From Acetobacter oryzifermentans (GTDB taxonomy: Bacteria; Pseudomonadota; Alphaproteobacteria; Acetobacterales; Acetobacteraceae): a stretch of 64,000 nt of DNA. Positions within the stretch are counted from its first letter, which is position 1, and every line of letters starts with the position of its first letter. Below, piece after piece: positions 1-9,595 of the stretch. A model generated the notes under the pieces. That model was not told where the DNA came from. It worked only from the letters and a program-made list of their open reading frames with translations, and searched no databases. Position numbers and translations under genes: made by a program. Where the stretch lies: contig NZ_CP011120.1 of assembly GCF_001628715.1 (NCBI RefSeq), positions 2,735,489-2,799,488 of the forward strand, in the 5' to 3' direction.

Positions 1-357
1 AACAACCAGCCCGTTCACCTTACCGGAAAAGAATTTGCCATTCTTGAACTCCTTGTATTGCGCAAAGGCATTGCTCAAACCAAGGAAACCTTCCTCAATC
101 ATCTTTATGGAGGACGGGATGAACCGGATATAAAAATTATAGATGTTTTTATCTGCAAACTTCGCAAAAAACTTCAGACTGCAGGTGTAGGAAATCTTAT
201 TTCTACGGTATGGGGCAAAGGTTATATTCTGAATGACCCACAAGCACCTAAAGCGTGTGTATCTATGCCTACACTCAGCAAACCCATGGAACAATCTCAA
301 TCAGTATCTTCCCGGCATGCTTCCCACCCTCAGCATGTTGCGGAGAATAGTGCCTAA
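1..357 (+). CDS. ctrA: Cell-cycle response regulator CtrA, C-terminal part (5' truncated by window)
   Basis: The reading frame is open from base 1 and gives 118 residues of an OmpR/PhoB-type winged-helix DNA-binding domain. The stretch [12 protein letters not shown] followed by FLNHLYGG and [14 protein letters not shown] is the hallmark of CtrA, the master cell-cycle regulator of alphaproteobacteria, which binds TTAA-N7-TTAA sites and can repress initiation at the origin. The receiver domain lies left of the window. After the domain (GYILNDP) comes a tail of about 35 residues rich in Ser, Pro and His with no known motif. The stop codon lies within a 15-bp inverted repeat that probably ends transcription. 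Family assignment is strong; the 5' end cannot be seen. Confidence 0.93.
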   Translation, partial: NNQPVHLTGKEFAILELLVLRKGIAQTKETFLNHLYGGRDEPDIKIIDVFICKLRKKLQTAGVGNLISTVWGKGYILNDPQAPKACVSMPTLSKPMEQSQSVSSRHASHPQHVAENSA

Positions 358-400
358 ATTACCAAAATATATTTGAATTATAATGTATTTTGGTAATTTA
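355..400 (+). terminator. Perfect AT-rich inverted repeat at the ctrA stop codon
   Basis: The arms 355-369 and 386-400 are perfect 15-bp inverted complements around a 16-nt loop, and the left arm begins with the ctrA TAA codon. The stem is mostly A/T with only two G-C pairs. It could be a weak terminator, an mRNA-stabilising 3' hairpin or a protein-binding palindrome; the sequence alone does not decide. Confidence 0.55.
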
Positions 401-483
401 TAAGAATAAAAAACACTCGATTGTTGCTGTGCAAAATGAAGCATGGTTATTCAAACATGCTCCAAATTTTGACATGAACATTC

Positions 484-517
484 TAGGGAAAAGAATTTTC
501 AAAAACTCCTTTCCCTA
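484..517 (-). terminator. Possible glmM terminator hairpin
   Basis: TAGGGAAA at 484-491 and TTTCCCTA at 510-517 form an 8-bp stem with an 18-nt A/T-rich loop just past the glmM stop codon. There is no clean T-run after it on the minus strand, so termination is tentative. Confidence 0.35.
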
Positions 518-526
518 TAGTGTATT

Positions 527-1885
527 TTACGCAGGAACACGTACCTGCTCAAGCACATCGCACATCTGATCAACAACCTCATCAACCAGATTTGCGTCTT
601 CTGCTTCTGCCATCACACGTACCAAAGGTTCTGTACCGCTTTTACGCAGCACCAAACGCCCTCGGCCAGCTAATTTGCGCTCTACATCAGCCTGACGACT
701 TTTTACTTCATCCACATCAAGCGGGCAGACACCTTTGTATCGAACGTTTTTTAGCTTTTGGGGAAACGGTTGAAACAACCGGCAAACTTCACTAGCTGGG
801 CGACCATCCTGCACAAGCACCGCCAGAATCTGCAAAGCGGCAATCAGCCCATCTCCTGTTGTTGCAAAATCTGTCAGCACCATATGGCCAGACTGTTCAC
901 CGCCTATATTAGCTTGCCGTTCCAACATGCGTTCTACAACGTAGCGATCCCCCACTGCCGTACGTTCCAGATTTAAGCCCAGATTTTCAAGAAACCGTTC
1001 CAGCCCCATATTAGACATAACGGTTGCCACAACAGCCTTGCCTACCAAGCGCCCTTCACGCGCCCAAGACTGGGCAATAAGAGCGAGAATCTGGTCACCA
1101 TCAATCAGGCGGCCAGTTTCATCTGCAATCAGCACACGGTCTGCATCTCCATCCAGGGCAATACCCAAATCCGCCTTATGTTTTACAACTGCGGCGCATA
1201 GGGCTTCAGGATGTGTTGAACCACATTTTTCATTAATATTTACGCCGTTAGGTTCACAACCTATCCGGATAACTTCTGCGCCCAGCTCCCACAATGCGGT
1301 TGGCGCAACCCGATAAGCAGAGCCATTGGCACAATCAATAACAATCTTCATGCCATCCAGCCGCAATTTACGCGGGAAGGATGCTTTGGCACTTTCTATA
1401 TACCGACCAGCAGCATCATTCAGCCGAGAAGCTCGGCCAATATGTTCTGGCGTTGCCAGATATGCGGTAAGGTCTTTTTCCATTAGGGCTTCAATTTCGC
1501 TTTCATCCTGATCAGAAAGCTTAAAGCCATCTGGGCCAAACAGTTTGATGCCGTTATCCCCAAAAGGATTATGAGAGGCAGAAATCATAACACCCAGATC
1601 TGCTCTAAGAGAGCGCGTGAGCATGGCAATCGCGGGTGTTGGGAGCGGACCAACCAGCGTGACATCCATGCCAGCAGACAAAAAGCCCGAAACCATGGCG
1701 CTTTCGATCATATATCCAGAAAGCCGCGTATCCTTCCCCAACAGAACACTATGCCGGTGATCCCCCCGCTTAAAATGCAACCCCGCAGCTTGCCCCAGCT
1801 TTTGGGCAATTTCCACCGTCATCGGTGCAACGTTAGCAGTGCCACGAATACCGTCTGTTCCGAAAAAACGCTTCATTCTGCTCAT
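527..1885 (-). CDS. glmM: Phosphoglucosamine mutase GlmM
   Basis: Converts glucosamine-6-phosphate to glucosamine-1-phosphate, the step before GlmU on the way to UDP-GlcNAc for peptidoglycan and LPS; cytosolic. The 452-residue protein has the family's usual length. It starts with the FFGTDGIRG substrate loop, carries the phosphoserine loop ISASHNP (residues 101-107, active serine 104), the metal-binding DGDADR (245-250) and the C-terminal phosphate loop RKSGTEP. Two in-frame starts exist: ATG at 1885 (used here) and ATG at 1876, which leaves [12 protein letters not shown] and has GGA about 9 nt upstream. It is the last gene of the minus-strand block, 133 bp after folP. Folate synthesis, FtsH and GlmM are neighbours in many proteobacteria. 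Confidence 0.97.
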   Translation of the reverse strand: MSRMKRFFGTDGIRGTANVAPMTVEIAQKLGQAAGLHFKRGDHRHSVLLGKDTRLSGYMIESAMVSGFLSAGMDVTLVGPLPTPAIAMLTRSLRADLGVMISASHNPFGDNGIKLFGPDGFKLSDQDESEIEALMEKDLTAYLATPEHIGRASRLNDAAGRYIESAKASFPRKLRLDGMKIVIDCANGSAYRVAPTALWELGAEVIRIGCEPNGVNINEKCGSTHPEALCAAVVKHKADLGIALDGDADRVLIADETGRLIDGDQILALIAQSWAREGRLVGKAVVATVMSNMGLERFLENLGLNLERTAVGDRYVVERMLERQANIGGEQSGHMVLTDFATTGDGLIAALQILAVLVQDGRPASEVCRLFQPFPQKLKNVRYKGVCPLDVDEVKSRQADVERKLAGRGRLVLRKSGTEPLVRVMAEAEDANLVDEVVDQMCDVLEQVRVPA

Positions 1886-2018
1886 TCCATTCTGTCCGCC
1901 TCAGACAGAAAAAGCCCATCCTGCATAAAGAACGGAACTGCCTTCTTGCGGTTTTCTTTTATTTCCTAAAACGGTTTCAGGCTGGAAGAAACCTTGTTCA
2001 GCCCGGAAACTTACTTTT

Positions 2019-3053
2019 TTAGCTCTGATATATTTCTCGCCATACGTTTACAGCCTGCATCATGCCTTTAACATCATGCACGCGCAAAACCGTGCTACCC
2101 AAAGCCATAGCAGGAAAAGATGCCGCCTGCGTTCCGGCATCACGCAAATGTGGCGTAGTTTCTCCCGTAAGGTTTCCAATCATCCGCTTGCGGGACACAC
2201 CAAATACAACCCGGCAGCCCAAATTGGTCAGAAGCAGAATATGCCGCAATAATTGCTTATTCTGTTCAAAGTTTTTTGCAAAACCAAACCCCGGATCTAC
2301 CATAATCCGATGTCGTGCAATGCCTCCTTGCACGGCAACCTCAATCCGTTGTGCGAGTTCACGTACCACGTCTATACTCACATCTTCGTACACGGCATGT
2401 TCTGCCATGGTTTGAGGTGTGCCGCGCATATGCATCAGCACAACACCACAATCTTGTACAGCCAGAAGCGGCAAAGCTGCCGCATCATGCACAAGAGCTG
2501 TCACATCATTGATAATATGCGCCCCAGCCGCCAAAGCTTGCTGCATGACATAACTATTCCGCGTATCTACAGAAACAGCCACGCTTGGCAATTCTGCCTT
2601 TAAAGCCACAAGAACCGGGCCAATACGCTTCCATTCTTCTGCTGGTGTAACTGTCGCTGAACCGGGCCGTGTACTTTCTCCCCCTATGTCCAGCACGGTT
2701 GCGCCAGCGCGCACCATTTCATGCGCTTTTAAAATTGCCTCATCAGCGCTTGCCAGTTTACCGCCATCGCTAAAGCTATCTGGCGTGATATTCAGGATAC
2801 CCATAATCTGGAGACCTGCTGGTAATCCAACTGATGGTACAGAACGTGTTATCCGCTCAAGTTCCAGCGCCCATTCCTGCGGTACTTTCTGAACAGGCAT
2901 CAAGCCGATTGTCTGGTATCCCTCTATCAAACGCACATACGTAAATGCCACCGGGCCACCGCATAAAGGTAAAGCATCACCCTGCTTGATAGCTGCTTGC
3001 GCTATGTTGCCATAGACAAGCCCCAAAGGTTCAACCAGCCGTACATACGTCAT
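2019..3053 (-). CDS. folP: Dihydropteroate synthase FolP
   Basis: Condenses p-aminobenzoate with hydroxymethyl-dihydropterin pyrophosphate to dihydropteroate (folate pathway, sulfonamide target). The TIM-barrel core starts near residue 82 with MGILNITPDSFSDGG, the pterin/pyrophosphate loop, followed by LDIGGESTRPGS around residues 120-131 and the DPGFGFAK and GVSRK motifs toward the C-terminus. At 344 residues it is about 60-70 longer than a typical FolP. The extra N-terminal segment (TYVRLVEPLGLVYG...) has no motif I recognise but reads as coding and matches what I recall of Rhodospirillales homologues. It is separated from upstream ftsH by a strong terminator, so it may have its own promoter in the 74-bp gap or depend on read-through. 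Confidence 0.95.
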   Translation of the reverse strand: MTYVRLVEPLGLVYGNIAQAAIKQGDALPLCGGPVAFTYVRLIEGYQTIGLMPVQKVPQEWALELERITRSVPSVGLPAGLQIMGILNITPDSFSDGGKLASADEAILKAHEMVRAGATVLDIGGESTRPGSATVTPAEEWKRIGPVLVALKAELPSVAVSVDTRNSYVMQQALAAGAHIINDVTALVHDAAALPLLAVQDCGVVLMHMRGTPQTMAEHAVYEDVSIDVVRELAQRIEVAVQGGIARHRIMVDPGFGFAKNFEQNKQLLRHILLLTNLGCRVVFGVSRKRMIGNLTGETTPHLRDAGTQAASFPAMALGSTVLRVHDVKGMMQAVNVWREIYQS

Positions 3054-3075
3054 CTTATCTGCCTATCCCAAACAA

Positions 3076-3103
3076 AAAGAGGCGGCATTTCTGCCGCCTC
3101 TTT
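3076..3103 (-). terminator. Rho-independent terminator after ftsH
   Basis: AAAGAGGCGGCA and its complement form a perfect 12-bp stem with a 4-nt loop, followed on the minus strand by a T-rich run. It lies 24 bp past the ftsH stop and before folP. Confidence 0.85.
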
Positions 3104-3127
3104 CCACTCTACATCTTTATTAGAAAG

Positions 3128-5065
3128 TTAGCTTGGCTGAGGCACAGGAGCTGGGCCCCCGTTTTCATTCTCCGGTTTATCCGAACCCTGCGCATCTGCC
3201 CCACCAACCTGAGGCACAGAAGAACGCCTGTTAACTGGCCCGCTTTCTTCCTCTTCCTTACGTTCGATAGGCTGCCCCCGCATGATCTGACGGATTTCTT
3301 CACCGCTCAGGGTTTCATATTCCAGCAGGGCTTCTGCCAGACGGCGCAGTTCATCAATATGATCATGCAGATAGTTCCGAGCCTGCACATAGGCTTCATC
3401 TACAAGCCGGCGAACTTCCTCATCAATCTCACGGGCTGTTTCTTCCGAGAAGTTGCGAGAGGCCCCAGCAAAGAAACCACCATTCTGATCATCATCTGCG
3501 TAGGCAATCATGCCCAGCTTGTCACTCATACCCCATTCGGTCACCATGCTGCGGGCCACGCGGGTTGCCATTTTAATGTCACCCATTGCGCCGTTGCAGA
3601 CGTTATCCTTACCGTAGATAACTTCCTCCGCAACACGGCCACCCATAGCCACTACAAGATGCGCAAATGCGTTTTTCTTGCTCATGGACAGGCGATCATC
3701 TTCTGGCAGACGCATCACCATACCCAGCGCACGACCACGCGGAATAATGGTTGCCTTATGAATGGGCTCACTTTCCGGAACCAGAACAGCCGTAATAGCA
3801 TGCCCTGCCTCATGGTAAGCTGTGCGCCGCTTTTCATCATCGCTCATAACAAGGGAGCGACGTTCAACACCCATCAGCACCTTGTCTTTGGCATCTTCAA
3901 ACTCACGCATGGAAACAGTGCGACGCCCCAGACGTGCAGCAGATAGCGCGGCTTCGTTTACCAGATTGGCAAGATCAGCACCGGAGAAACCAGGGGTACC
4001 ACGTGCAATAATGCGTGGGTCCACATCGGATGCCAGTGGCACTTTGCGCATATGCACACGCAGAATTTTCTCACGGCCAGACACGTCAGGATTTGGCACT
4101 ACAACCTGACGGTCGAAACGACCGGGGCGCAGCAATGCCGGGTCAAGCACATCTGGACGGTTGGTGGCGGCAATCAGGATCACGCCTTCATTGCTTTCAA
4201 AACCATCCATCTCAACCAGCATCTGGTTCAGTGTCTGCTCGCGCTCATCATTGCCGCCACCCATACCTGCACCACGATGGCGACCAACGGCATCAATTTC
4301 ATCAATGAAGATAATGCAAGGAGCTGATTTTTTACCCTGTTCGAACATGTCACGCACACGGGATGCACCAACACCTACGAACATTTCCACAAAGTCGGAA
4401 CCAGAGATGGTAAAGAACGGTACATTGGCTTCACCTGCAATGGCGCGGGCCAACAGGGTTTTACCAGTGCCCGGCGGCCCCACAAGCAGCACGCCTTTGG
4501 GAATTTTACCGCCCAAGCGCGTAAACTTCTGTGGGTCTTTCAGAAAATCCACGATTTCCTGAAGTTCCCCTTTAGCTTCATCAATCCCGGCTACATCATC
4601 AAACGTGACGCGACCATGCTTTTCTGTCAGCATTTTGGCGCGAGATTTACCAAAGCCCATGGCCCGGCCACCAGCGCCCTGCATCTGCCGCATCATAAAC
4701 AGCCATGCAGCCACCAGCAGAATAATGGGCAAGGAATTCAGGAAGTAACGCAGCAGCGGGCTACCTTCCTGCTCCAGCGGCTTGGCCACAACTTCCACCC
4801 CTTTGCCCACCATGCGGGTGACAAGGGAAGGATCAAGCGGCGCATAGGTTTCAAAAGCCGTGCCATCGGTCAACGTGCCGGAAATATTGTGATTTTGCAT
4901 CACAACAGACCGAACATGCCCTGTATCCACATCAGCAATGAAGTCCGAATACGCCAGTTGCTGTGCAGCGTGCTGCGTGCTCCCCGGCTGGAACATGTTC
5001 ACAAGCAACAGCAGCAGCAGGATAATGCTGACCCACAGCGCCAGATTGCGGCCTAAATTGTTCAT
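3128..5065 (-). CDS. ftsH: ATP-dependent zinc metalloprotease FtsH
   Basis: Membrane-anchored AAA+ protease that degrades misfolded membrane proteins and short-lived regulators. The 645 residues show a first transmembrane helix (about 8-25), a periplasmic loop, a second helix (about 111-125), Walker A GPPGTGKT (196-203), Walker B IIFIDEID (251-258), the second-region-of-homology arginines, and the zinc site HEAGH (418-422). The tail after residue 600 is charged and then Pro/Gly/Asn-rich, as usual for this family. It lies 137 bp after tilS. The pair tilS-ftsH is widespread in bacteria, and the spacing allows a promoter of its own. Confidence 0.98.
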   Translation of the reverse strand: MNNLGRNLALWVSIILLLLLLVNMFQPGSTQHAAQQLAYSDFIADVDTGHVRSVVMQNHNISGTLTDGTAFETYAPLDPSLVTRMVGKGVEVVAKPLEQEGSPLLRYFLNSLPIILLVAAWLFMMRQMQGAGGRAMGFGKSRAKMLTEKHGRVTFDDVAGIDEAKGELQEIVDFLKDPQKFTRLGGKIPKGVLLVGPPGTGKTLLARAIAGEANVPFFTISGSDFVEMFVGVGASRVRDMFEQGKKSAPCIIFIDEIDAVGRHRGAGMGGGNDEREQTLNQMLVEMDGFESNEGVILIAATNRPDVLDPALLRPGRFDRQVVVPNPDVSGREKILRVHMRKVPLASDVDPRIIARGTPGFSGADLANLVNEAALSAARLGRRTVSMREFEDAKDKVLMGVERRSLVMSDDEKRRTAYHEAGHAITAVLVPESEPIHKATIIPRGRALGMVMRLPEDDRLSMSKKNAFAHLVVAMGGRVAEEVIYGKDNVCNGAMGDIKMATRVARSMVTEWGMSDKLGMIAYADDDQNGGFFAGASRNFSEETAREIDEEVRRLVDEAYVQARNYLHDHIDELRRLAEALLEYETLSGEEIRQIMRGQPIERKEEEESGPVNRRSSVPQVGGADAQGSDKPENENGGPAPVPQPS

Positions 5066-5202
5066 CTTGCCCGTATATCCATACCTAGTGCGAGAATGCC
5101 GGAAGAGTCTTTATCTGACCGGCTGCCGCAGAAAAAAGCAACCTCTCCCTTTATTAAATGGGAGGCCACCTGCGTATTCCTAGTCTGCGAGCCGCACATA
5201 TT

Positions 5203-6510
5203 TTAAGAATCTTGTGCAACTGCACCATACACGCTGCTGCTGGTAACCGAAACCATAGGGCGAAAAATGAACTCTGCCCCATGCAAATCGGGCTCATCTT
5301 CCCCTACCCAGCCCAAATGCGGTACAGCAACGCGTTTGCCTGCACGCCACAATGCAGGAAGAACAGCACAAAACCTTGCTTGCTGCCCATTACGCATTTT
5401 GCGCGCCAGCCCATACCCTGCCGCTGCAACCATCAGCCCTTCTTTCTGAACTGATGTAGGAAGGCGCAACACAAACCGGTTGTCCCATACTGTGCCATTT
5501 TCTGCCTGCATGGCAGAAGCCATTGCAGCTTCTTCGCGCATCAGAGCCCATTGCTGTTCATGCCGGAACAGCCGCGTTCCAGCTAACGTGGCTTCTGCTG
5601 CCATATCTTTCAAGCGCGCCACAGCAGATTGAGAGGGCGGATATTCAGCCCCACCAATACTGCGGATAAGAGCCGCAAGCACATCAACATCTGGCAACTC
5701 CGGCCCCAGAATGGCCCATCCTTCCGGGCGCATCACAATATGCTGCGCAAGCTGCGCGGCACGTTCACGTTCCCTGCGCATCCGAAATTGGCCGGATTGC
5801 ATACCGAGTTGCCAAAAATGCGCACGTTGATCGTTTTTTTGCAGCAAGTAGCGCAAACGCACACGCTCAGCGCGCTGATCTTGATTGGAGGGATCATCCA
5901 CCCATTCAACATGCGCTTGCCGTAAAGTATTCCGCAGTGCCTGCCGAGAAAACCCAAGCATGGGACGAATAAGACGAATATCCGGCCGCACAGTTATCCA
6001 ACCCATACCGGCCAGTCCTTCTGGCCCACTGCTGGAGTTTTGACGCATCCAGACTGTTTCAGCCAGATCATCCGCCTGATGTCCCAGCAAAAGATCTGTG
6101 CATCCATGTTCCTGGCAAGCAGCTATCAGGCGCGCATAACGGGCCTCTCTGGCTCTGTGCGCCATGGCCGAGCCCTTTTTGAGATCTGTAAGCACTAACA
6201 ACTGCGCTGGAATATTCATTGCCTGTAGCCGGGCAAGAGTCTGATGCGCTTCCAACCCAGATTCAGGCCGCAAACCGTGATCCACAACCAAAGCCAGCAG
6301 GTTTTTCCGCCAAAAAGAGGCCAACCACGCAAGACATAAGCTATCGCCGCCGCCAGAAACAGCCATAGCAACAGGAGGACAATCGGATTGATCAGGAAAA
6401 AACGGCCCTAACTGGGCCATACATTGCGCAAAACAAACCGGAGAAACGGGCTGATCGGAAAAAACATCACGCCCAAAAAATACAGGAGCAGACACTTTTC
6501 CCGATACCAC
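5203..6510 (-). CDS. tilS: tRNA(Ile)-lysidine synthase TilS
   Basis: Adds lysine to C34 of the CAU-anticodon tRNA-Ile, switching it from Met to Ile decoding; ATP-dependent and essential in most bacteria. The N-type PP-loop SGGGDS is at residues 52-57 and is followed by the family features GLRPES and HQADD. The total of 435 residues is normal. The frame begins with GTG at 6510, 8 bp after the upstream stop. A later start (ATG at residue 31) would still keep the PP-loop. It follows cpoB in the same direction and precedes ftsH. Confidence 0.94.
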   Translation of the reverse strand: MVSGKVSAPVFFGRDVFSDQPVSPVCFAQCMAQLGPFFPDQSDCPPVAMAVSGGGDSLCLAWLASFWRKNLLALVVDHGLRPESGLEAHQTLARLQAMNIPAQLLVLTDLKKGSAMAHRAREARYARLIAACQEHGCTDLLLGHQADDLAETVWMRQNSSSGPEGLAGMGWITVRPDIRLIRPMLGFSRQALRNTLRQAHVEWVDDPSNQDQRAERVRLRYLLQKNDQRAHFWQLGMQSGQFRMRRERERAAQLAQHIVMRPEGWAILGPELPDVDVLAALIRSIGGAEYPPSQSAVARLKDMAAEATLAGTRLFRHEQQWALMREEAAMASAMQAENGTVWDNRFVLRLPTSVQKEGLMVAAAGYGLARKMRNGQQARFCAVLPALWRAGKRVAVPHLGWVGEDEPDLHGAEFIFRPMVSVTSSSVYGAVAQDS

Positions 6511-6518
6511 GCTAACCG

Positions 6519-7259
6519 TTATTCGCAGCCGCCTCGTTTGGCATAGACTTCTGCTGCGTGTGCAACACGTGTGGAAGGTGTGGGGAATTCTGTTTTCAAC
6601 TTGGAAAGCGCTTCACACGATGCCTTTTTATCCCCCAATGCCAGAAGGGAAGCCGAAACGCCTAGCAACGCATCTGGGGCACGCCCACTTTTGGGGGCCT
6701 GCCGGTAAGCATCATAATATGCCACGGCAGACTGACGATACTGCTTTTGGCCAGCCAAGGACTGCGCCAGCAGGAATTGTGCATCTACCTTAAAAGCACC
6801 TTTGGCATTCTTAAGCGCTGATTCAGCATCAGACTGCGCTTCTGCATAATCTTTTTTCTGCAAAGCGGCCTTCCCGCTGGCAAGCAATCCATCTGGCGTG
6901 GTGGGCTTTGCAGTTTCCTTGGCTGTTGCATCTGTTGAGGCTGCAGCAGCCGTAGAAGCACCTGCGCCGCCAGCACTTGCCTGAGCTGCAAACTGATTAT
7001 CTGCTATCTGCTTGGAAAGGGCCGCTGTTTTCTGTTGCAGTTCATTGGTCAGCTGGTCAATTTCACCACGCATATCGCGCTGCTGCTGCTCTAACGTGCT
7101 CACCCGGTCCAGCAACTGGGCAATCAGATCATTCGTGCCTGCGTTTGCAGTATCCCGCGCCCATGCAACTGGCACGCACACACTGCTTATTGCGGTTGCC
7201 ATTGCCAACGCCACAAGCCCTGTGCGGACATGCCGCGATGCTTTGAAGCAGATTTTCAT
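6519..7259 (-). CDS. cpoB: Tol-Pal system protein CpoB/YbgF
   Basis: Periplasmic partner of TolA that links outer-membrane constriction to peptidoglycan synthesis at division. The chosen ATG at 7259 follows GGAAGGG and gives a signal peptide (KICFKASRHVR, a hydrophobic run, cleavage near AWA-RD), a trimerising coiled coil of about 40 residues (LIAQLLDRVSTLEQQQRDMR), an Ala/Thr-rich linker, and C-terminal TPR repeats starting near LLASGKAALQKKDYAEAQ. The frame stays open 26 codons further upstream, but that extension would spoil the signal sequence. It is the distal gene of the tol-pal cluster, separated from pal by a terminator. Confidence 0.92.
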   Translation of the reverse strand: MKICFKASRHVRTGLVALAMATAISSVCVPVAWARDTANAGTNDLIAQLLDRVSTLEQQQRDMRGEIDQLTNELQQKTAALSKQIADNQFAAQASAGGAGASTAAAASTDATAKETAKPTTPDGLLASGKAALQKKDYAEAQSDAESALKNAKGAFKVDAQFLLAQSLAGQKQYRQSAVAYYDAYRQAPKSGRAPDALLGVSASLLALGDKKASCEALSKLKTEFPTPSTRVAHAAEVYAKRGGCE

Positions 7260-7336
7260 CAGGTTCTTACCCTTCCACAACATATAGGCAGAAACATCAT
7301 ACCACTTTGTTCTGCAAGACAAGTGCTTACAATACA

Positions 7337-7368
7337 AAACAGGCCGGGCTTTAACACCCGGCCTGTTT
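7337..7368 (-). terminator. Rho-independent terminator after pal
   Basis: AAACAGGCCGGG (7337-7348) and its perfect complement (7357-7368) form a 12-bp GC-rich stem, followed on the minus strand by TTTTGTATT. It separates pal from cpoB, so cpoB either has a promoter in the 142-bp gap or relies on partial read-through. Confidence 0.85.
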
Positions 7369-7401
7369 CTGCTCTGTCAGCTTTCAGAAAATTCTGAAAT
7401 C

Positions 7402-7884
7402 TTATTTAACAGAGGTAATGGCGTTACGGTTCTGAGCCCATGCATCTTCATCATCACCCAGAGCGGTCGGACGATCTTTACCGTAGGAAATGGTGGAAAT
7501 ACGGGAAGAAGCTACGCCCTTGGCCACCAGGTAATCACGCGCTGCATTGGCGCGGCGCTGGCCCAGAGCAATGTTGTATTCTTCGGTGCCGCGGTCATCG
7601 CAGTTACCGGCAACTTCAACATTAACCTGCGGGTATTTTGCCAGCCAGTCAGCCTGCTTCTGCAGGGTGTCCTTGGCATCATCGCGCAGGCCGCTTTTGT
7701 TCAGGTCGTAGAAAACGCGGTCACCCACGTTTGCAACCAGATCAGCTTCACTGCCGGGAACGGGGCCGCTGATGGTAGGCTGCGTGGTAGCAGCACCATT
7801 GGAGGCACCAGTGTTTGCGTTATCGTGGGCGCAGGCTGACAGCAGGGCAACCATACCAAGCGCGGCAACTACTTTTAGTCTCAT
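7402..7884 (-). CDS. pal: Peptidoglycan-associated lipoprotein Pal
   Basis: Outer-membrane lipoprotein that binds peptidoglycan and TolB. The N-terminus MRLKVVAALGMVALLSACAH is a lipoprotein signal with lipobox LSAC and acylated Cys18. After a low-complexity Asn/Thr/Gly linker, the OmpA-like domain spans roughly residues 50-160 and contains FYDLNKSGL, the peptidoglycan-binding NCDDRGTEEYNIALGQRRA and a final ISYGKDRPTALGDDEDAW segment. The length of 160 is usual. It lies beyond the strong tolB terminator, so the 320-bp gap upstream should hold its promoter. Confidence 0.97.
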   Translation of the reverse strand: MRLKVVAALGMVALLSACAHDNANTGASNGAATTQPTISGPVPGSEADLVANVGDRVFYDLNKSGLRDDAKDTLQKQADWLAKYPQVNVEVAGNCDDRGTEEYNIALGQRRANAARDYLVAKGVASSRISTISYGKDRPTALGDDEDAWAQNRNAITSVK

Positions 7885-8152
7885 GTGTCGGATCCTGAGA
7901 ATTGGTTCCTTGCGGAACTATTCGGGAGAAAAGAGTTTTAACCTTGTATCTCCGCGTCTTCTTCTGCTCCTCTCCGAACCCTTCGAAGAGCCGACGAATT
8001 TTGGAGACCAACTTGCCCTAAGCCATAGCTTATTCTGTGGGTCAAGTTGCATCTCTGTATCTCATACCTGCCATACACTGAGTGAGACGAAAAAGACACA
8101 CTTCTGCTTATTGGTCTTATACGCCTTTATTGCGGCCAAATTATGGACAGCA
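7885..8152. other. Gap upstream of pal (pal leader and probable promoter)
   Basis: About 270 bases between the tolB terminator and the pal start. No coding frame with convincing composition is present on either strand. On the minus strand there are TTGACC-like and TATGGC-like hexamers near 8018-8036, but their spacing is wrong, so I do not call a promoter position. Confidence 0.4.
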
Positions 8153-8188
8153 AAAACCCCATATCACATTTTTGTGATATGGGGTTTT
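8153..8188 (-). terminator. Strong terminator after tolB
   Basis: AAAACCCCATATCACA and its perfect complement give a 16-bp stem with a TTTT loop and T-run flanks. It starts 19 bp past the tolB stop and isolates pal from the tolQRAB transcript. Confidence 0.9.
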
Positions 8189-8207
8189 CTTCACAAACAG
8201 CCGTTTT

Positions 8208-9572
8208 TTAGCCGTTTAGTGGAGACCATGCCGGATCTGACGCCGCTTCTGGCGTGGGCAGAACGCGGTCATTAAAGCCCGTAATATCCACCATTCCAAT
8301 GGTAGAACTAAAGCCCGCACCACCTGCACCTGCACGGCTCTGGCGGCAATATGCCAGCACGCGCCCATTGGGGCAGAAGCTTGGGCTTTCCACCGTAAAG
8401 CCCTGCGTCATGATTCGCTCACCAGTGCCATCCGGCGCCATAACACCAAGCGAAAACATACCCCCGGCAATACGGGTAAACGCAATCAGATCCCCACGCG
8501 GAGACCACACTGGAGACCCATACGTGCCCTGACCGTAAGAAATGCGGCGTGCACCACCACCGGAAGCCGGCATGATATAAATCTGCGGGCTGCCACCACG
8601 ATCCGAGTTGAATACGATCTGTGATCCATCCGGGCTAAAGCACGGGCTGGTATCAATAGCCCCAGAAGACGTGATCTGACGGCGCGAGCCAGAGGCCAGA
8701 TCCACAACATACAGATCAGACCCGCCATTACGGGTGACTGACAGCACAACAGAACGCCCATCTGGTGAGAAACGCGGCGCGAAGGAAATACCTTCAAATT
8801 CACCCAGAATCTGCTGACGGCCACTGGTCAAATCAAACAGATAAACCCGAGGGCGGTTGTTGGCATAGGACATGAAGGCAATCTGATCCTTCACTGGGCT
8901 AAAGCGCGGTGTCAGGGTCAGCCACTTGCCAGTTGTCAGCATCCGAGCGTTTGCACCGTCCTGATCCATAACGGCCAGACGCGTACGCTGGTGCCCACGT
9001 GGGCCAGAACGGGAAATAAAGGCGATCCGGGTATCAAAATACCCTTTTTCACCTAACATTCGCTGGTAAATAACATCGCCAACAATATGGGCAATTCGCC
9101 GCCAGTTGGCAGCAGAGGTGGTATAAGCCGTGCCTTGAATCTGCTGATGGCTCAACACATCCCACAAGCGCATTTCCACCCGTACAGAGGAACCACCACC
9201 AGAAACGGAACCCGTTACCTGCGCGTGTGCGCCCATGCTTTTGGAAGTCGCAAAATCTGGCGTGCCAGATGTTGTGCTGCCCGGCATAACCTTGAACAAA
9301 CCTGTATTGTTCAGATCATTCGTCAGCACTTCGGCAATTTTCTCGCCCAAGCCACCACCAAAATTGGGGATGATGATGGGAATAGGCGCTGTGCGGGCCT
9401 GATCAACGGTAATTTCAGCTTCTGGGGCGCTGGCAGCCGCAAATGCGCCAACAGGCATGGCCATAATACCGCCAGCAGCCACACTGGCCCCCAGCAGGCT
9501 GCGTCGGCGCAGCGCGCCAACCAGCACATCGGCTTCCTGATCGGAAATAAAGGGGCGGGTACTCATCACCAT
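8208..9572 (-). CDS. tolB: Tol-Pal translocation protein TolB
   Basis: Periplasmic beta-propeller that cycles between Pal and TolA. The N-terminal alpha/beta domain (about residues 50-180, IPIIIPNFGG...) is followed by WD40/PD40 propeller blades with repeated PRFSPDG, FSPDGSQIVF and WSPRGDLIAFT motifs. It has 454 residues, slightly long because of an extended N-terminus. The signal contains RRRSLLGAS before the hydrophobic stretch, which resembles a twin-arginine motif and is unlike the Sec signal of E. coli TolB. The start ATG at 9572 has AGGGAG about 8 nt upstream; a second ATG lies two codons in. It is 23 bp after tolA. Confidence 0.96.
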   Translation of the reverse strand: MVMSTRPFISDQEADVLVGALRRRSLLGASVAAGGIMAMPVGAFAAASAPEAEITVDQARTAPIPIIIPNFGGGLGEKIAEVLTNDLNNTGLFKVMPGSTTSGTPDFATSKSMGAHAQVTGSVSGGGSSVRVEMRLWDVLSHQQIQGTAYTTSAANWRRIAHIVGDVIYQRMLGEKGYFDTRIAFISRSGPRGHQRTRLAVMDQDGANARMLTTGKWLTLTPRFSPVKDQIAFMSYANNRPRVYLFDLTSGRQQILGEFEGISFAPRFSPDGRSVVLSVTRNGGSDLYVVDLASGSRRQITSSGAIDTSPCFSPDGSQIVFNSDRGGSPQIYIMPASGGGARRISYGQGTYGSPVWSPRGDLIAFTRIAGGMFSLGVMAPDGTGERIMTQGFTVESPSFCPNGRVLAYCRQSRAGAGGAGFSSTIGMVDITGFNDRVLPTPEAASDPAWSPLNG

Positions 9573-9595
9573 GTGTTTTTCTCCCTAAGGCCTGC

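Noticed and set aside
3359..3946. 195-codon plus-strand frame inside ftsH
   Set aside because: Lies wholly antisense to a well-conserved gene and shows no recognisable motif.
5145..5164. CTCCC/GGGAG hairpin between tilS and ftsH as a terminator
   Set aside because: Only five pairs; the T-run on the minus strand is offset, so evidence is too weak to list.
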